64,000 nucleotides of DNA from Platycnemis pennipes (lineage: Eukaryota > Arthropoda > Insecta > Odonata > Platycnemididae). The stretch lies in contig OW121848.1 of the NCBI GenBank assembly GCA_933228895.1, positions 93,205,470 to 93,269,469 of the forward strand, read 5' to 3'. Numbering within the stretch: position 1 is the stretch's first letter; every line of letters starts with the position of its first letter. This document shows positions 12,585 through 25,200 of this stretch, in pieces. Both the position numbers and the translations under genes were made by a program. A model generated the notes under the pieces. It was not told where the DNA came from. It made no database searches and worked only from the letters and a program-made list of their open reading frames with translations.

Positions 12585-12760
12585 ACAGGTCTCCTCACAG
12601 ACGACGATATATCGTCGTGTGGAGTACTGGCCTCCCACCCCGTTAGCTAGGGGTCGAATCCCGGCAGTGGCAGTTTCTTCAGTGGATCCCGGTCCGTCCT
12701 CGAGAGCGGTGTGGACAACACTTAAAGTTCAGTAATAACGAAGCAGGATTTCTCTTCACC
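12585..12760 (+). repeat. tRNA-like SINE fragment with an 18-bp palindrome
   Basis: A B-box-like GGTCGAATCCCGGC at about 12651 follows GTGGAGTACTGGCCTCCCAC, resembling a tRNA-derived SINE head. Immediately upstream is the perfect palindrome ACGACGATATATCGTCGT (12601-12618). It differs from the SINE at 31659. Confidence 0.45.
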
Positions 12761-12828
12761 CTTCATCCGTTCCCAGCGAAAAATCCTCCATCTACCAAAC
12801 ATCTCATATTATAGCCAACATTTCATCT

Positions 12829-12985
12829 ATATCTACGCAATACCCCCCAAAGGTTTGTGGCTGGAGGTGAAGATCACGTGTCTCGTACCTGCATGTCTGC
12901 TATATTCCTCGCGGTGGTAACATCGTGCCTCTCATTTGCATGTACATAGTGTATACTGACCATCTAGTTGCTCGTGACTCTTATA
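12829..12985 (-). repeat. CR1-like tail, minus orientation
   Basis: ACGCAATACCCCCCAAAGGTTTGTGGCTGGAGGTGA is a decayed complement of the family A tail; the attached 3' UTR ends at the MITE. Confidence 0.5.
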
Positions 12986-12992
12986 TCTAACA

Positions 12993-13256
12993 CAGGGTTG
13001 CCAGACGTCCCGGATTTTACGGGACAGTCCCGTATTTGTGCTAAATGTCCCGCGTCCCGGGTAAGGAAAGAAAATGTTATTTTCAGTTTATGTAACGCTG
13101 GTAAAGGTATTTATAATTAAACTGCCCTGTGATGTCGATATAACATCCGTAAAATCATTCTTAAAGGAAGTTCACTAGTTGTCGATTATGTCTCACGATG
13201 ATTTCCTCGTCAGCACACCTGTCCTTTATTTTGTTTTCAGGAATCTGGCAACCCTG
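12993..13256. mobile_element. 264-bp hAT MITE with exact 8-bp TSD
   Basis: Terminal repeats CAGGGTTGCCAGA and TCTGGCAACCCTG are perfect over 13 bp. ATCTAACA is duplicated exactly on both sides (12985-12992, 13257-13264). Inside, GTCCCG...CGGGAC and a further TCCCG cluster form a GC-rich hairpin near the left end. There is no coding capacity. Confidence 0.92.
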
Positions 13257-13319
13257 ATCTAACATGTACCCATGAAGTGGTAGCATTGTAGCTCTTAGTT
13301 GCACAACGTACTACATACT

Positions 13320-13375
13320 TGTTGACCTTTCACCCCATGCCACACAATCTCGCAGGGTATTACGTACTTGGTTGG
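13320..13375 (+). repeat. CR1-like tail, plus orientation
   Basis: CACCCCATGCCACACAATC then GCAGGGTATTACGTA; a shortened family A tail facing the minus tail at 12829. Confidence 0.5.
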
Positions 13376-13379
13376 TTAA

Positions 13380-13845
13380 TCAATACTGATTAACCAATGA
13401 ATTCCTTTATGGTTTTATTAGTGGATTAGTGGCGATGAGCTGAAGAGCAAAAAGATGGTCCAAACAGCAATTTTCAGGGATGCGCGGAACGGAAAATAAC
13501 GCAGCCTTACCTTTTCAAGAACAACTAAAATACTAATGCACTAAATAATATGAAACTTATAGTGACTACTAAGAAACATATTTTCTACAATATGTGAAAA
13601 GGAAATTTTAATATCTCGATCCGTGTTGTTACTACGAAGCCGTAAATGCGATGAAACCGTCCGGTACCCGGAAAAATGCGCTAAAATTCCGTTTTGAAGC
13701 ACATACTGAAATTAATATAATAGGTGAAAAAATGTGTACACCCTCACTAAACGCAAAAATAAACACGCTTTAATATGATGTATTTCATTTTAAAATTCAT
13801 TGAGCCGTTTTCTAGATATTAGCCTTCAAACTCGGGTGACGGAAT
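13380..13845. other. Unassigned stretch
   Basis: No gene or repeat recognised. Confidence 0.3.
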
Positions 13846-13899
13846 TTTGCAACGGACAGTAGATGTAGTTGTACCCAATTTTTCATCTCCTATCCTCTG

Positions 13900-14442
13900 T
13901 GGCGCAAATGATCTAGGATTTGTAAAGGGACGGTACGATAACCTTATCAGCGTAACCAGTCTATTAAATGAATTAAACTGGGAATCATTGTCAGATCGCA
14001 GGTTGAAATTTAGACTTAATCTCTTTAAAAAAAATTCCAAGACCATATTTTCAGTGATGATGTTAAAAATATTTTGCGAACCCCAACTTACTATGGTTGA
14101 CTGGACCATAATCACAAAATTAGAGAAATTGATTGCCGAACTGACAGATTCAAAATGTCCTTTTTTCCTCGTACAATTAGGGATATGAATAACGGTAAAT
14201 ATATCCAGTACGAGTGTAGTAATGGATAACATTGGCAGCTGCATGTTGGTACAAGGACTTGAAGCTAACCCAACCAACAGCATGTTTTCTTTGCTATTTT
14301 TATTTTTAAAATAGTGTAGCTTAGAACAGTATATAAATACTAATCCATTTAAACGCATGATATGTAGTGCATGTTTGGTGCAAATTCACCCCCTGCCACA
14401 CACCTTTATGGTGGCTTGCAGAGTATTATGTAGATGGATGTC
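13900..14442 (+). mobile_element. CR1-like LINE 3' end copy
   Basis: Reads [20 protein letters not shown], then WESLSDRRLKFRLNL, then a frameshift in an A-run at about 14025. The 3' UTR and tail (CCCTGCCACACACC ... GCAGAGTATTATGTAGATG) are intact. Very close to the copy at 1880. Confidence 0.8.
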
Positions 14443-15110
14443 TGTTCCTGATAACAACATCAAACGAAGCTCTGCGCACCATGCACCCCGGATTCCTCGC
14501 CACCTGTGACTGCAGGCGAAGCTTGCCTCTTGTGTCACAGGAAAGAGAATGAGGGCATTGCCGCCGCACTGGAACAGCAACGTCCTCTTCCGTCCGCCCG
14601 TATTCACTAGCAGAAAAAAGTATTTCCTAAAATAACACTATCTAATGATCGTCCCACTTCCGTCCTCCCCGAGTGCATTGGCAGGGCGGAACTATCTTAT
14701 CGGAAGCTAGCCCGCAGTACCTCGAGAGTCAAAGAGCGCCCACCACGCCCATTAGACAGACTTGCAAATCATATTTTTCTTTGCGCGTTTGACGATGTGC
14801 CTTTGGCAGCAAACCAGGCGTGCGGCGTAGCTAACCGGTTTCCTCGTCAATGATGCAATGAAAAACGGTCCAAGGCTATACAAAGACCCACATCGGGGAG
14901 ATGGGAGGTGAAGATCGGAGAGCTTTGCCCGGGTGAGGGATCCTGTAACCCTGGTTACCGCGCGTTTATTGATTCTCACCGGGATCGCTTCACAAACCCG
15001 GGTTAGTGGGAAAGAACCATTTCGCACTATTGACGAGGGGTGTCCGAAAAATCTTTCATCATTCTTTCCGGTATTCAAATCCGACGGCGAGATTTTACGG
15101 GTCAACTATT
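14443..15110. other. Unassigned stretch, relatively GC-rich
   Basis: Short frames on both strands (117 aa at 14752-15105 minus is the longest) show no domain. Nothing supports a gene. Confidence 0.3.
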
Positions 15111-15112
15111 GA

Positions 15113-15223
15113 TGGGAGGCGACGGACAGCTAAGGTCAGATGCACGCTTTAGGATAGTTGGATTGGGTATAAATTTTTCCAGAAACTGAGGAATGGTGGA
15201 GTGAAACTCGGCGTCGGCAAACG
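15113..15223 (+). repeat. Fragment of the SINE-like repeat also found at 35141
   Basis: Shares GGGAGGCGAC(G/C)GACAGCT, AGGTCA, and GGAGTGAAACTCGGCGTCGG with 35160-35275; both ends are missing. Confidence 0.6.
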
Positions 15224-15229
15224 AAATGC

Positions 15230-15860
15230 CAGCAACGTGAGACATATTTTTAAACTGTGTATTTTCAGTATACATATTGCGTTTTTCTAAGTTCTTTTAA
15301 CGGAGTCGTCGATGAATGTATTTTACGAATAGGCGAACACTTCTGATAACATCACCCGGGGTAGAATTCTGGCTAAGGCATATCTTTCATTGGTATATAC
15401 TGGTCCCGACTCGGGTGCTTCGAGCTCAACTCCCTGTCCGTCGGAAGCAACGTCAAGCAGTGGTTCCCTTGGCGCTTTTCGCTAAGAGGAGCCTATTGCC
15501 AATTCTGAGTTTCCCTCAACCGTTCCATTTCCCATTCTTACACCTTTGATCCCAGTGTGATGCAACTTACTAATTAAATTTACTGAAAATGACCGAGTAG
15601 CCTGTATCACACAGCTGTAATGTCTAACATTATGGAGGATGAAATAATACAGAATCAACTTGAGACATAGATAATCATGAAACTGCCACACAGCTGTAAT
15701 TTGGCACAGGATCGATTCATGTAAGGATTGAGATTCTGTCTTCCACGGACGATAATCCACCCTGAATGAGAAGCCAGTTTTTGGATGTAAGAGTCCAAGA
15801 TGCTTTCAACTATTGGATGCAGGAGTATGTGGTCAAAATCAGCATTGCACTGCAGATTCA
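15230..15860. other. Unassigned stretch
   Basis: No recognisable gene; several unsupported frames below 95 aa. Confidence 0.3.
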
Positions 15861-16166
15861 AGGGCAATGAAATACAAACATCAAATGCAATTCCAAGCAT
15901 GGAAACCAAATAAAGATGAATTCATCAACCTAAGGTTCAAGCTGAAAAATATCATATTATTACTTTCTTGTGCTATGAAAAAATATGTTTGCAACATTAA
16001 GAGAATTTCTTCATTTGGCCAAGAGCACTCAGTATCTGTGTGTTAATTACAAACAGAGACTGGATCTTGAGTAGTAAGTTATTGTAGAACACAATATTGT
16101 TATTCAACAAAGAATGAAATATTCAGGACAGTGCAACACTAGTATCACCTTTGCATCATTGGCCAC

Positions 16167-16553
16167 TTGGAGTACACATCTCATGGAGTAAAAACTAACA
16201 GTGCAAAAATGCATGATGCTTTCTCAGAAGCTACCCAAGGATCTGGAAACATAACTACCAAGTTAGACTTTGTCAAAAAATTAAGAAAACATCACAATCA
16301 TGAGCTTGGGCAAAGTGGCCACACGAATGACTCAATGACAGTTGACTTGCCAGAAAATCGGAGTCCACAGGAAAGAGGAGGAAACAGAAAAGCTCTTCTT
16401 ATGAAGATACCTGGAAATGAGAAAAGGCAATTTACTGTTGTACTTACAAGTACAACTCACAGAAATAAACCAAAACCTTTGGTCATATTCAAATGGAAAA
16501 CACTGTCTATGGGTGGAATATTTCCTTTAGCCATCATCTTATTCATGGTATAA
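16167..16553 (+). pseudogene. pogo/Tigger-type DDE transposase fragment
   Basis: The C-terminal two thirds of the frame reads VDLPENRSPQERGGNRKAL, KIPGNEKRQFTVVLT and KPLVIFKWKT. This matches the conserved block around the first catalytic aspartate of pogo/Tigger (DDE_1) transposases, though the expected Asp-Glu before it is not in a clear context. The remainder of the catalytic domain is absent. Confidence 0.65.
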
Positions 16554-16627
16554 CAATATTCTACCATTAAAACATCGAGATAAATCTTTTTTCATGTATT
16601 TTGAATCCATCTTCATGGGTCATCAAT

Positions 16628-16815
16628 CCTGGGATTGTTTGATGCAGCCCTCCAGTCGATTCTTCCATTGGCCAACCTCTTCATATTGACATAACTCCTC
16701 TCTTTTACATCTTCCACAACCTGTCCTATATATCACATACCAGGCCTGCCTTTTCCAATCTTCCCATTCACTTTTCCCTCGACGATTGTCTTCATCAGGA
16801 CCTCGATCATGGAAC
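16628..16815 (+). repeat. Dispersed repeat X, second copy
   Basis: Starts TTGTTTGATGCAGCCCTCCA, has CCAACCTCTTCATATTGACA and CGACGATTGTCTTCATCAGG; parallel to 50612-50800 and 5955-6140. Confidence 0.55.
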
Positions 16816-17068
16816 TTCATAAGGCGTGTGCTAGCGTTATTTTTTGATTTAACTTATGTCAAAGAGAACATGATCTCCATTCTTCATTTTTCGCACAGCA
16901 CTTCAAATCGCTTATCACAATCAGGGGAACTCTAGGGGTAAGAATTAATGATAAAGATTGCGATAACGTGAAAGATACACCCGTGATTCCACACCAGGCT
17001 ACTGTGTGACGACATCAATATCACCAACGAGATGTGTAAAATAAGGGACAATTCAGCAAATATTATAT

Positions 17069-17181
17069 TTAAATAAATTGGAGTGGTGGGCAGGGGCTTT
17101 CTGGAGCCCCCATGGCACTTAGACCTTTCTAGATCCATTGTACCAACCCACATTTAACCTGCCCACCACTTGCAAACAGGG
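17069..17181. repeat. Dispersed repeat Y, copy 1
   Basis: GGTGGGCAGGGGCTTTCTGG ... GTACCAACCCACATTTAACCT ... CTTGCAAACAGG parallels 44404-44505. Nature unknown. Confidence 0.45.
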
Positions 17182-17689
17182 GAATGGTCACAGGAAATCT
17201 ATACTTTTTTTATGATGACCACTTCTCCTCTCAGGGAATATTACAGTTATAGCTTGGGAAGAATGGGAGGCAGACAATGGAACACTCGCACGTTTGTTTC
17301 AAGCTGCAGCATGACTGTGATGCTCCAGACTGCAGTGACCTACATGCCGTCTCTCTAGGCTGGTACTCCGACCAGTGATCCAGGTGACATCCCCACTTCT
17401 TGGAGACTTCCACCAAACTTCTCACGGAATCGAACTAAGTAAGTCTGGGAACGTCCTGAAACAGAGACCTGGGCAACTCCTGGTCTGCTGCAGGCTGCTG
17501 ACCTTTATTAATTCTTTCAGCTTCCAGCATCCTCCTCCCCTCTCTTTCACTTTTTTGGCACCACTCACTTCCCCTCTCCACCCTCACTACACACAATCAC
17601 ATGACCGATACACGTCACCTGAGGTTGGAATGGGTCAAGTACTCTCATAGGCACGAGTTGTAAACCACCACAAAATTCAACCATAACTC

Positions 17690-18035
17690 AAAATAGAAAG
17701 AAATAGTCTGTAGAACAGCCCAGGCAAAGAGGGTATTCTATCAAAAGAATCTACATACAGCTGGAAATACAAGCATAGAAATAAGAAACAACTCATAAGA
17801 ACATGCATCTGGAGAATGTTTCTTTATGGCAGTGAGGCATGGACGATGACAGCTGTGGAGAAGAAAAGGGTGGAAGCATTCGAAATGTGGTGTTGTAGAA
17901 GAATGATGAAGATCAAATGGATCGACATAGTGACAAATGAAGAAGTCCTAAGAATAGTGGGAGAAAAGAGGTCTGCTGAAAACTCTTAAAAAGAAGAAGG
18001 AACAACTTAATCGGCCATATCTTAAGACGCGATGG
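17690..18035 (+). pseudogene. Non-LTR reverse transcriptase C-terminal fragment
   Basis: One frame reads RKQLIRTCIWRMFLYGSEAW, then TMTAVEKKRVEAFEMWCCRR, then EEVLRIVGEKRS. The LYGSEAWT and RRM blocks mark the far C-terminus of LINE polymerases. It ends in ...HILRRDGL. Confidence 0.8.
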
Positions 18036-18475
18036 CCTGGTTTTTATGACAACTATAATTCCCAATTTACAATCCCAAAGCACTTTCGCAAAGGGCTTTA
18101 AAGCGCATAAAATGGCACCATGGAGTGTGGTGCAAATGACACAAAAAGAGCTATATCAGCTGATGGTCACTGTTCATAAAATTAATTAGGATGTTAAAAC
18201 TAATCCCTTTTCAATAGATTGACTCGAAAGAGGCTTGGTCTAATTGCAACTATATGCATTCCAATCTTTCTAGCAGGGATTCCTTCTCCCTTTTCACACA
18301 ACAAGCAAGGGAGAGGTATGAAAGTATCTACATCCCTTATTCAGTACCACGGCACAGACAATATATGCAATACCACATTGTCAATACAGGTATCAATAAC
18401 CACCAAAACATTAAGTGAGGTTGTAATAAATTGAAATTCAGCAAATGAAACACTGTGTTAATCATCACACAAAAC

Positions 18476-18481
18476 TTTATT
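18476..18481 (-). terminator. Candidate poly(A) signal of Mlc-c
   Basis: AATAAA on the minus strand about 630 bp after the stop codon. Other AATAAA copies occur nearer (for example 18909-18914), so the real site is uncertain. The 18500-19110 stretch is otherwise AT-rich and is best read as 3' UTR. Confidence 0.35.
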
Positions 18482-19110
18482 CAAAATGAAATCTTAATAA
18501 ATGATTGGACAATGTCTTTAACTCTTCGTGGCAAACCCCTCAGGCAAATCAAAAAATCTGAGGCATGAAATTGTAACAAAGATAAGATAAAAGTTAATAT
18601 GAGTACAAACTTACCCCATGCCTATTTCAATAAACTTTAAGGTACGCAAATCATCCCTGAACCAACTTTCAAATTAAATCAACATTTATTAGAAGCTTAT
18701 GGGATGCATTTCAGTATGATTAAGTACTTGACATGTAAGGGCTGTATTAATAAAAGGAGTACGAAGAAAAAAAACTTCATTAGAAGTCAAGATAAGAAGA
18801 ACCAACTTAAATGTGAAGTCAGGATGATAACCATTCTGAGGACTACTAATTCAACAGGCATACTTTGTTTCCTCCAATTTTCATAAGTGGAAATACTTTA
18901 AGTTATAATTTATTAACATTAAAAATACTCTGACAGCTCAACCACCCTCAACCATCCAAACAAACTCTTCACATGGAACATGTCCTGGAAAGTGTTACAT
19001 AATAGATATCTCGTATTAAAATTAAATAGTTGGAATTCCGAAGCACCTGACTCTATGAACAAGATACCTCGGCTGAGAGTTAATTAAAATTTTTTTTGGA
19101 AAAAACACTT

Positions 19111-19216
19111 TAACCACCCATGACCATCCTTACAAATTCTTCATAATGGACATTTCCTTGGGAGTCTTCTTGCCCAGCCATCAACTGCTCAACTTCTTCA
19201 TCAGTAAGTTTCTCAC
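19111..19216 (-). CDS. Mlc-c: Mlc-c last coding exon, one base short of the conserved frame
   Basis: Starts after TCCTACAG and reads [20 protein letters not shown], then GNVHYE. The family then has E-F-V-R-M-V-M and a short tail. Here one base is missing near 19140 and the frame reads N-L-stop at 19131. The expected tail RMVMGG and a TAA at 19111 are still present one frame over. The cause may be a real deletion or a sequence error. About 100 bp upstream in the intron lies a TTAA-flanked MITE. Confidence 0.9.
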
Positions 19217-22200
19217 CTGTAGGAAAGAACATAAGTGTAAGAAAAAAACTGGCTTAAGTTTCATTGGATTTCTCATTATAAGTTGATAACCCTTGCTTAA
19301 ATGAAAGCATGTGGCATTCCTTAACCCATTGGCTTAAAGAGACGGCGATTCAGCAGCTGACAGAACTTGGCCTTCCGTTAAAGAGCTGGATAATTAATTA
19401 ATTACTAATAAATATTCTCTTAATGCAAAAAAATCCATGATAAGGGCTGTAAAATGTTTGTTAATCAATTTAAAATAATTACAAAATATGATTCCAATAA
19501 GAAATAGTGAAATAAGTGGCAAAAAAGGAGTAAAAAAAACTAAGCCAATGGGTTAAATAACGTATACTAAATATGTTCAACTTATATGCATAACAGGTGG
19601 CGTACCGACGAGGGGGGGTTTAGGGTTTAAACTCCCCCCTCCAAAATATCCCCGTTATTTACTATATTTTGCTCTAGCATTTAGAATTTTGCTAACTGGG
19701 AGGAAAAATATAGTGAATTGTCTTCATGAAAAGAGAATGTTACTTTAATTATTGTTTTTGTTAATATTAATCTAAAAATCATTTTATGATGATGCACATA
19801 AATATAAATGAAACCCCCCCCCAAAATGAAATCCATGCACTGTGCATAAAGTAAGCCTTATTAGAATGAACAATAATGGAAAATAAAATCGTATTACCTA
19901 AAAAGCAAGTTCGTTGAAATTTACATTAAAGCTGATCAATTGTTGTCTGCATAAACAAAACACCTCTTTCCTGATTCAACACTAGACAGACACCGGAAAA
20001 AAAATGAGCGCCCCAGGACTTTTTACTCCAGCAGTAGTAGTCTTTTTCAAATGAGTTGGCAGGTGAGGATTACACTGTCCTCGCCAGCCCCTGCTCACTC
20101 ATGCCGAAAGGGGAATTCTGGAATGGGTAAGGTGGGGGAGGAACAAACGCCAGCAAGGCATTGCCATATCTATGGCACCGCATAAGTTAGAATGAAAGGC
20201 TTTATGCAAGCCATTTGGCATTTAAATGGGCAAGAAGATATGTTTGTAGTAACATTATATCCATGCACAGAAGGACAAAACTCTTGCCATTGGAAGCTTC
20301 TTTCCTTTCAAAAATTTCAAATAAAGACATAAAGACGACAGGTCCCATCACATTTTTCTTTCTCTTGACACGATGACAACATCATTCTTTTACGAGAACC
20401 TAGAGTGCTTACTTGAGTGATTGAGATAGTCAAAACTCTAGCTTTCGACAGCATCAAATATCTCTAAATATACCTACTTGTGGTATTACAGTGAAAACCC
20501 TATATTAGGAATTCGCAGGAACTGGCAAAATGAAATATGTAGGATCGCAATACGATGGTTATATGCGGGTTGTGTAGTCTCAGGAAAGTCAAGAATTCGT
20601 GTTGCTGTATGACTCGACCCTCATTTATTAGGCAAGCTGGTTTAAGAGAGCATAAAATCATTTATGTATGCCGTATACCGCCGATTGACCGTGCAATTGA
20701 TGGTGAAGCTTGATTGGATAACTGAAAGTCATGGATAGCCCATTTATGTCTAATTTCATAGTGGATTTTCCCATGGTTTCAGTGCCACAGTCTTACCCAG
20801 CCCTCTGCATATTTTACTGAAATTATCGTTTTTTTCCTACAATTTCGTTTATTGGCCAATCATATAATTACCCTAAACTCTACATCACCTAAAAATAATG
20901 CCTATTATTCACGCGTATTGAATATGCCACATCATTTTGCGAAACATTCAGTTGTGCATTTTATTCTCAAATGCGTCCCCTTTGCATACATCTATTTATT
21001 GTATATGACTGGCAGTTTTTTCTACATTTTTGTAAGGATGAGGATAGATTAGCTTTCACATGATCAAAAGGTTATGTCGAGTGCCGCTAGGAAAAAATCA
21101 ACTGCCGAGACTGAAAGCCACGGCGGCCTACGATCTGGGTGGGTTGGCGAATCTCATTGCCTGAAAAAGGCTGCTTCCCTTTCTTGAAAAAAAAAAACAC
21201 TTCAGCCATTGTCTCCTGTAAGATTGTTAGCGATCCCGACTGAGCTCAAGTTTCACTTGAAGAAAGTATCGGATTACATTTCTGCATCGGGTTTCGTTCG
21301 CTGAGACGCAGGTGTGGAGAGACTCAGAAGGGGGGACTTTGAGACGCAGTAGACGTAGCTAGCCGCCCAAAAATCCCGTCTCAGCTTAGTTGTCATGTTT
21401 TCTTTCTATTCTGCGGTACACGTGGCAACATTGTAGTGATTGGTAGCGAACTGGCTGGTAGGGGGCGTGGAGGGGTTTGAATCAAATAATTGTTTACTGC
21501 CTTTGTATTTTTGAATGAAAAAAAAAATCTTGTGACCTGAGTATCGTGGATTTTTTTGAAATTTGTGTGTGCGCGCGTGCAGTCAAACTACTATTGGCGC
21601 TAAAAAGGTAGAACGCAGAACTTAAAGCATTTGTATGAAATTCTCCCGAACCTCCATAGAGTCGTGTAATATACCGCTTTACTCGTTGTTTATTTGACAA
21701 TATCATTAAATCATTAAAACGTATTTAAACGTAAACGTTTAGCTTCTACGGTCCGAAAAGTGAAGAAGAACACGCGAAAAACTAGGAGAAAAGCGAAACG
21801 GTCTTCATCTTGTCACGGGCAAAATATTTGATTGGTGCACTTCATTGTTTTTTCATAGAGAGAACGACATCTCCGCATTACAAATACTTTTTTAAATTAA
21901 ATTTGACCCATTATTTGATTTTTAAAATGAACAATGAGTCCAAAATCTATGGCAGCTTCCCCACTAACCAGATGTTTGTGAACTAATTGAATGGTTCTGA
22001 AATGAGCCCCTGTAACAATGGAAAATTCCCAACACATGAATTGAGATTAAGCAATGAAAACAAAAATTTCCTTCAATGGAAGTCCTAGCAGAGCAAGAAC
22101 AATTAGGGAATAGGAAATTAGGGATCATTCACAGGGAATCAGCTGGCGTTCGGGAAAGCAATATTTTGCTTTGCGTTTAATTTCAAATACAAGAGACATC

Positions 22201-25200
22201 ATTATTATAAGGGGGGCTGATAATTTTAATAATGATCATTTATTACATACTACCCTAGTGGGTTATCTCCTTAAATTATTTCCATCATCATTCCTATCTC
22301 CACAGTAACTTAACAGAATGAATGAGAGGATATTCAGGATTTGCACAAATCTAACTTTATTTCTACCCAAGATAGACTTTAAGACAGTGGGAGGTCATAT
22401 TACAATAATGACCATTATCATTTGGTAACAACCTAAAGGATACATATCTTAAGTTTTAAACTCAATTACTTTTACTTGGCAAACTGAAAAGAAACATCAA
22501 GTAGCTTAATGCACTCTCACTAAACATATAGAAAAATTTGAAGAGTACAATGAAGAATGCAAGAGAGAGGAGTGAAATGGATAAACTATGTATTCTAATA
22601 AAAATTGTGTCGCAATATCATACTGAAGAAGTAAGACGATATAGAAGATAACTTTATGTTTATAATATGCATCACCGAGAGGTCAGCAAAATATAAATAT
22701 GCAATTCCCCACTGTCTATGGGATTCACCATAAAAATTTCTAACGTCCTCAGAGAAAGGGCAGCCATATATCACCAAGATGCTATGGCAGATGTTGTTTG
22801 TGTTGTCAATTAGTAATCCCATGATTTACCTAACAAACTAAGATATACCAGAAGAAAAAATTGGACATAAGATGAATCATACACGCTGGATTAAAGACAA
22901 AACTCGGTAGTTTCTTTCACTAGTAAATATTTACTTTAAAAGGAAAGAATTTTTACCTGCATGGCTTAATGGACTCAAATAGTCAAGAGCAGAATGAAGT
23001 TATTTTCATCCCTAAATTATGAGCTTTAGTGATATTCCATCAGAGGTGAAAAATCATCTGCACAATTTCGCAGTCTCAATGAATAACCCCCATTTGTCAT
23101 CTATCACCCAACAGAAAAATACTCTTTTGCTAAATAAACTTTAATAACTCACCCATTTTCAATCATTAAAATAATAGAAACCATCCATTCTTTTGCATTT
23201 TTCACTAGTATGTAAACCTATATGATGTACCAATAGAGGTAGAGTTTCCTTCAGATATCAAGAAACACACTGGCAACATCTGAGCCTAGGAAGGCTTTGG
23301 GGGAACGAAAGGGAAGTCTGTGGATTTCCCCTCCTTTCTTGCAACATACAATCCTCCTCTCCTTTCTTGGAATATCCATTCTGCAAGCCCTCTCACCCGA
23401 AATCCGACACCATATTTGAAGTGAGGGGGGAGGTGATAGAAAAAGGAAGGCCTCGCTGTGGTCCCTCTGTGGTCCCTGCTCGCCCGGCCTCGCTGTGGTC
23501 CCTGCTCGCCCAGTGTAACCCCTCCCCCATTCCCCAACTCCCTCCCCCTCACGGGTCACTAATTAGTTTTCAACACTTGTGGCATGGTACTAATACAATG
23601 ACTTGTGGCAACAAGTAGCAAAAGCATTGACCGTATTGACGTTAGCAGACAGCTCTGTCCCTAGCCTACAACACCCGCACCTGATTCTTTCTCCGATATC
23701 ACACTGTGCTCTCTGATTCCAACAGTGGAGTTGAGTGTACTTACAATCTCTCCCTAATTAATTTAAAAATTAAAGTACAATAGGGTGTTATTTTCAATCG
23801 AAAACTAATCATTTGCTCTACGGAAGCACTTTATATTAGTTATCATAAAAACTTCTATGAAGTTCCCTATTGACATGTCGCAATGTAATTACAGTATGAA
23901 TTGTTTCTTTCATTCTATACTTTTATTAAACAGAAGACAAGTCAGAATCATGTGAACGAATTTTATTTTGGAATATATTTCCTTTGTTGTGCTCTGTGGG
24001 TGACCCTCTGCGCAAATTTCAGGACTATCTCTGACTTTTACAAATCAATATAATATATGCATATAATATAGTAATGTAATAGATATCAATAATATTATTG
24101 ATAAAAAATGAACAGTATTTTTACAATTTTTACGTAGAATATGATCACGATGTGAAAGCTGATACACAAAATGAATAATTTTCAACCTTATAGATAAGCC
24201 TACCTTATACATCCCCTGCCACACACCCTTGTGGTGGCTCTCAGGGTATTATGTAGATGTAAACGTATATATGAAAGCGTATCGACATTGGCTTTGTGGA
24301 AACTATTGAAACCGATATATAGCGAATTCCGGAATTGGAAGAAATTCCATGTAATTACACAACATTTCGACTAGCGTACTCGTCAGCTTGTTGGTTATAC
24401 GGCCTGTAGGCTGGATTCTGGCTGGATTCTGGCTGAAGTCCGCTGGATGAATTCGGTGATGGGGATAGAATCTGAGGGATCTCTTAGGTGCACGAGTCGT
24501 AAGTCCAAGACCTGTGAAGGTCCACGAGAGTCAGCTTCAGTCATGGACAGGCATTGCAGATTTCTGTGCACTAAGTCGCGCACTGTAAAGGCCGTTCAAC
24601 ACGGCGAATGAAATCATGCGCATGAAGTTCATGCGTCGTGTAATACGGAAATATCCTCACTTGAAATTCATTCGCATGATCGCGCGATACGAGCGCACGA
24701 CGTCCGTCTTTGTTTTATGAGCGGGTAGAAGAAGATTCAAATCAAAGAAGTGTAGGAAATCTTAGCGTGACAGCCAGCCGGAAACGAATTGCAAAATATC
24801 AATATAATTATAAACATGTATATCAAAGTTTGAGCAAGGATTTCGTCACAGAAATTGCTTCTCGCGTCGTCGTGTCCTATCTTTCATAATCACGTCTGGT
24901 GAGATTTAATGTAGTATGAAATTGCTCCAGCATCTTTCTTAATAAATTACGATAGGCCTAACATTCCAATAAAAAGTTTATTTTGTATCAAGCCTAACGC
25001 ACCTCGACCTCTAATTCTCCTCTCTCCTTCTAGCTTTCTCCTTCAAAATTCTGGCTGCCACCGTTGTAATGGACACTATAGCAGTAGATGCGAAAATTAA
25101 ACCATACAAATCCATTCTTAGTAGCTCTACTTCACTTCAGATAAACTTAAACCTCAATATCTAGAAAGCTTTGTATAATGAATATTATAATTACTAAACA

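Noticed and set aside
14752..15105. 117-aa minus-strand frame
   Set aside because: No domain or codon pattern; runs beside a SINE fragment.
23251..23618. Overlapping 80-100-aa frames on both strands
   Set aside because: Caused by a locally GC-rich, partly duplicated stretch; arginine/glycine/proline-rich noise.
24589..25120. Complete Harbinger element joined to the fragment at 26718
   Set aside because: Only a weak N-terminal resemblance and palindromic words; no matching second end or 3-bp target duplication was found.
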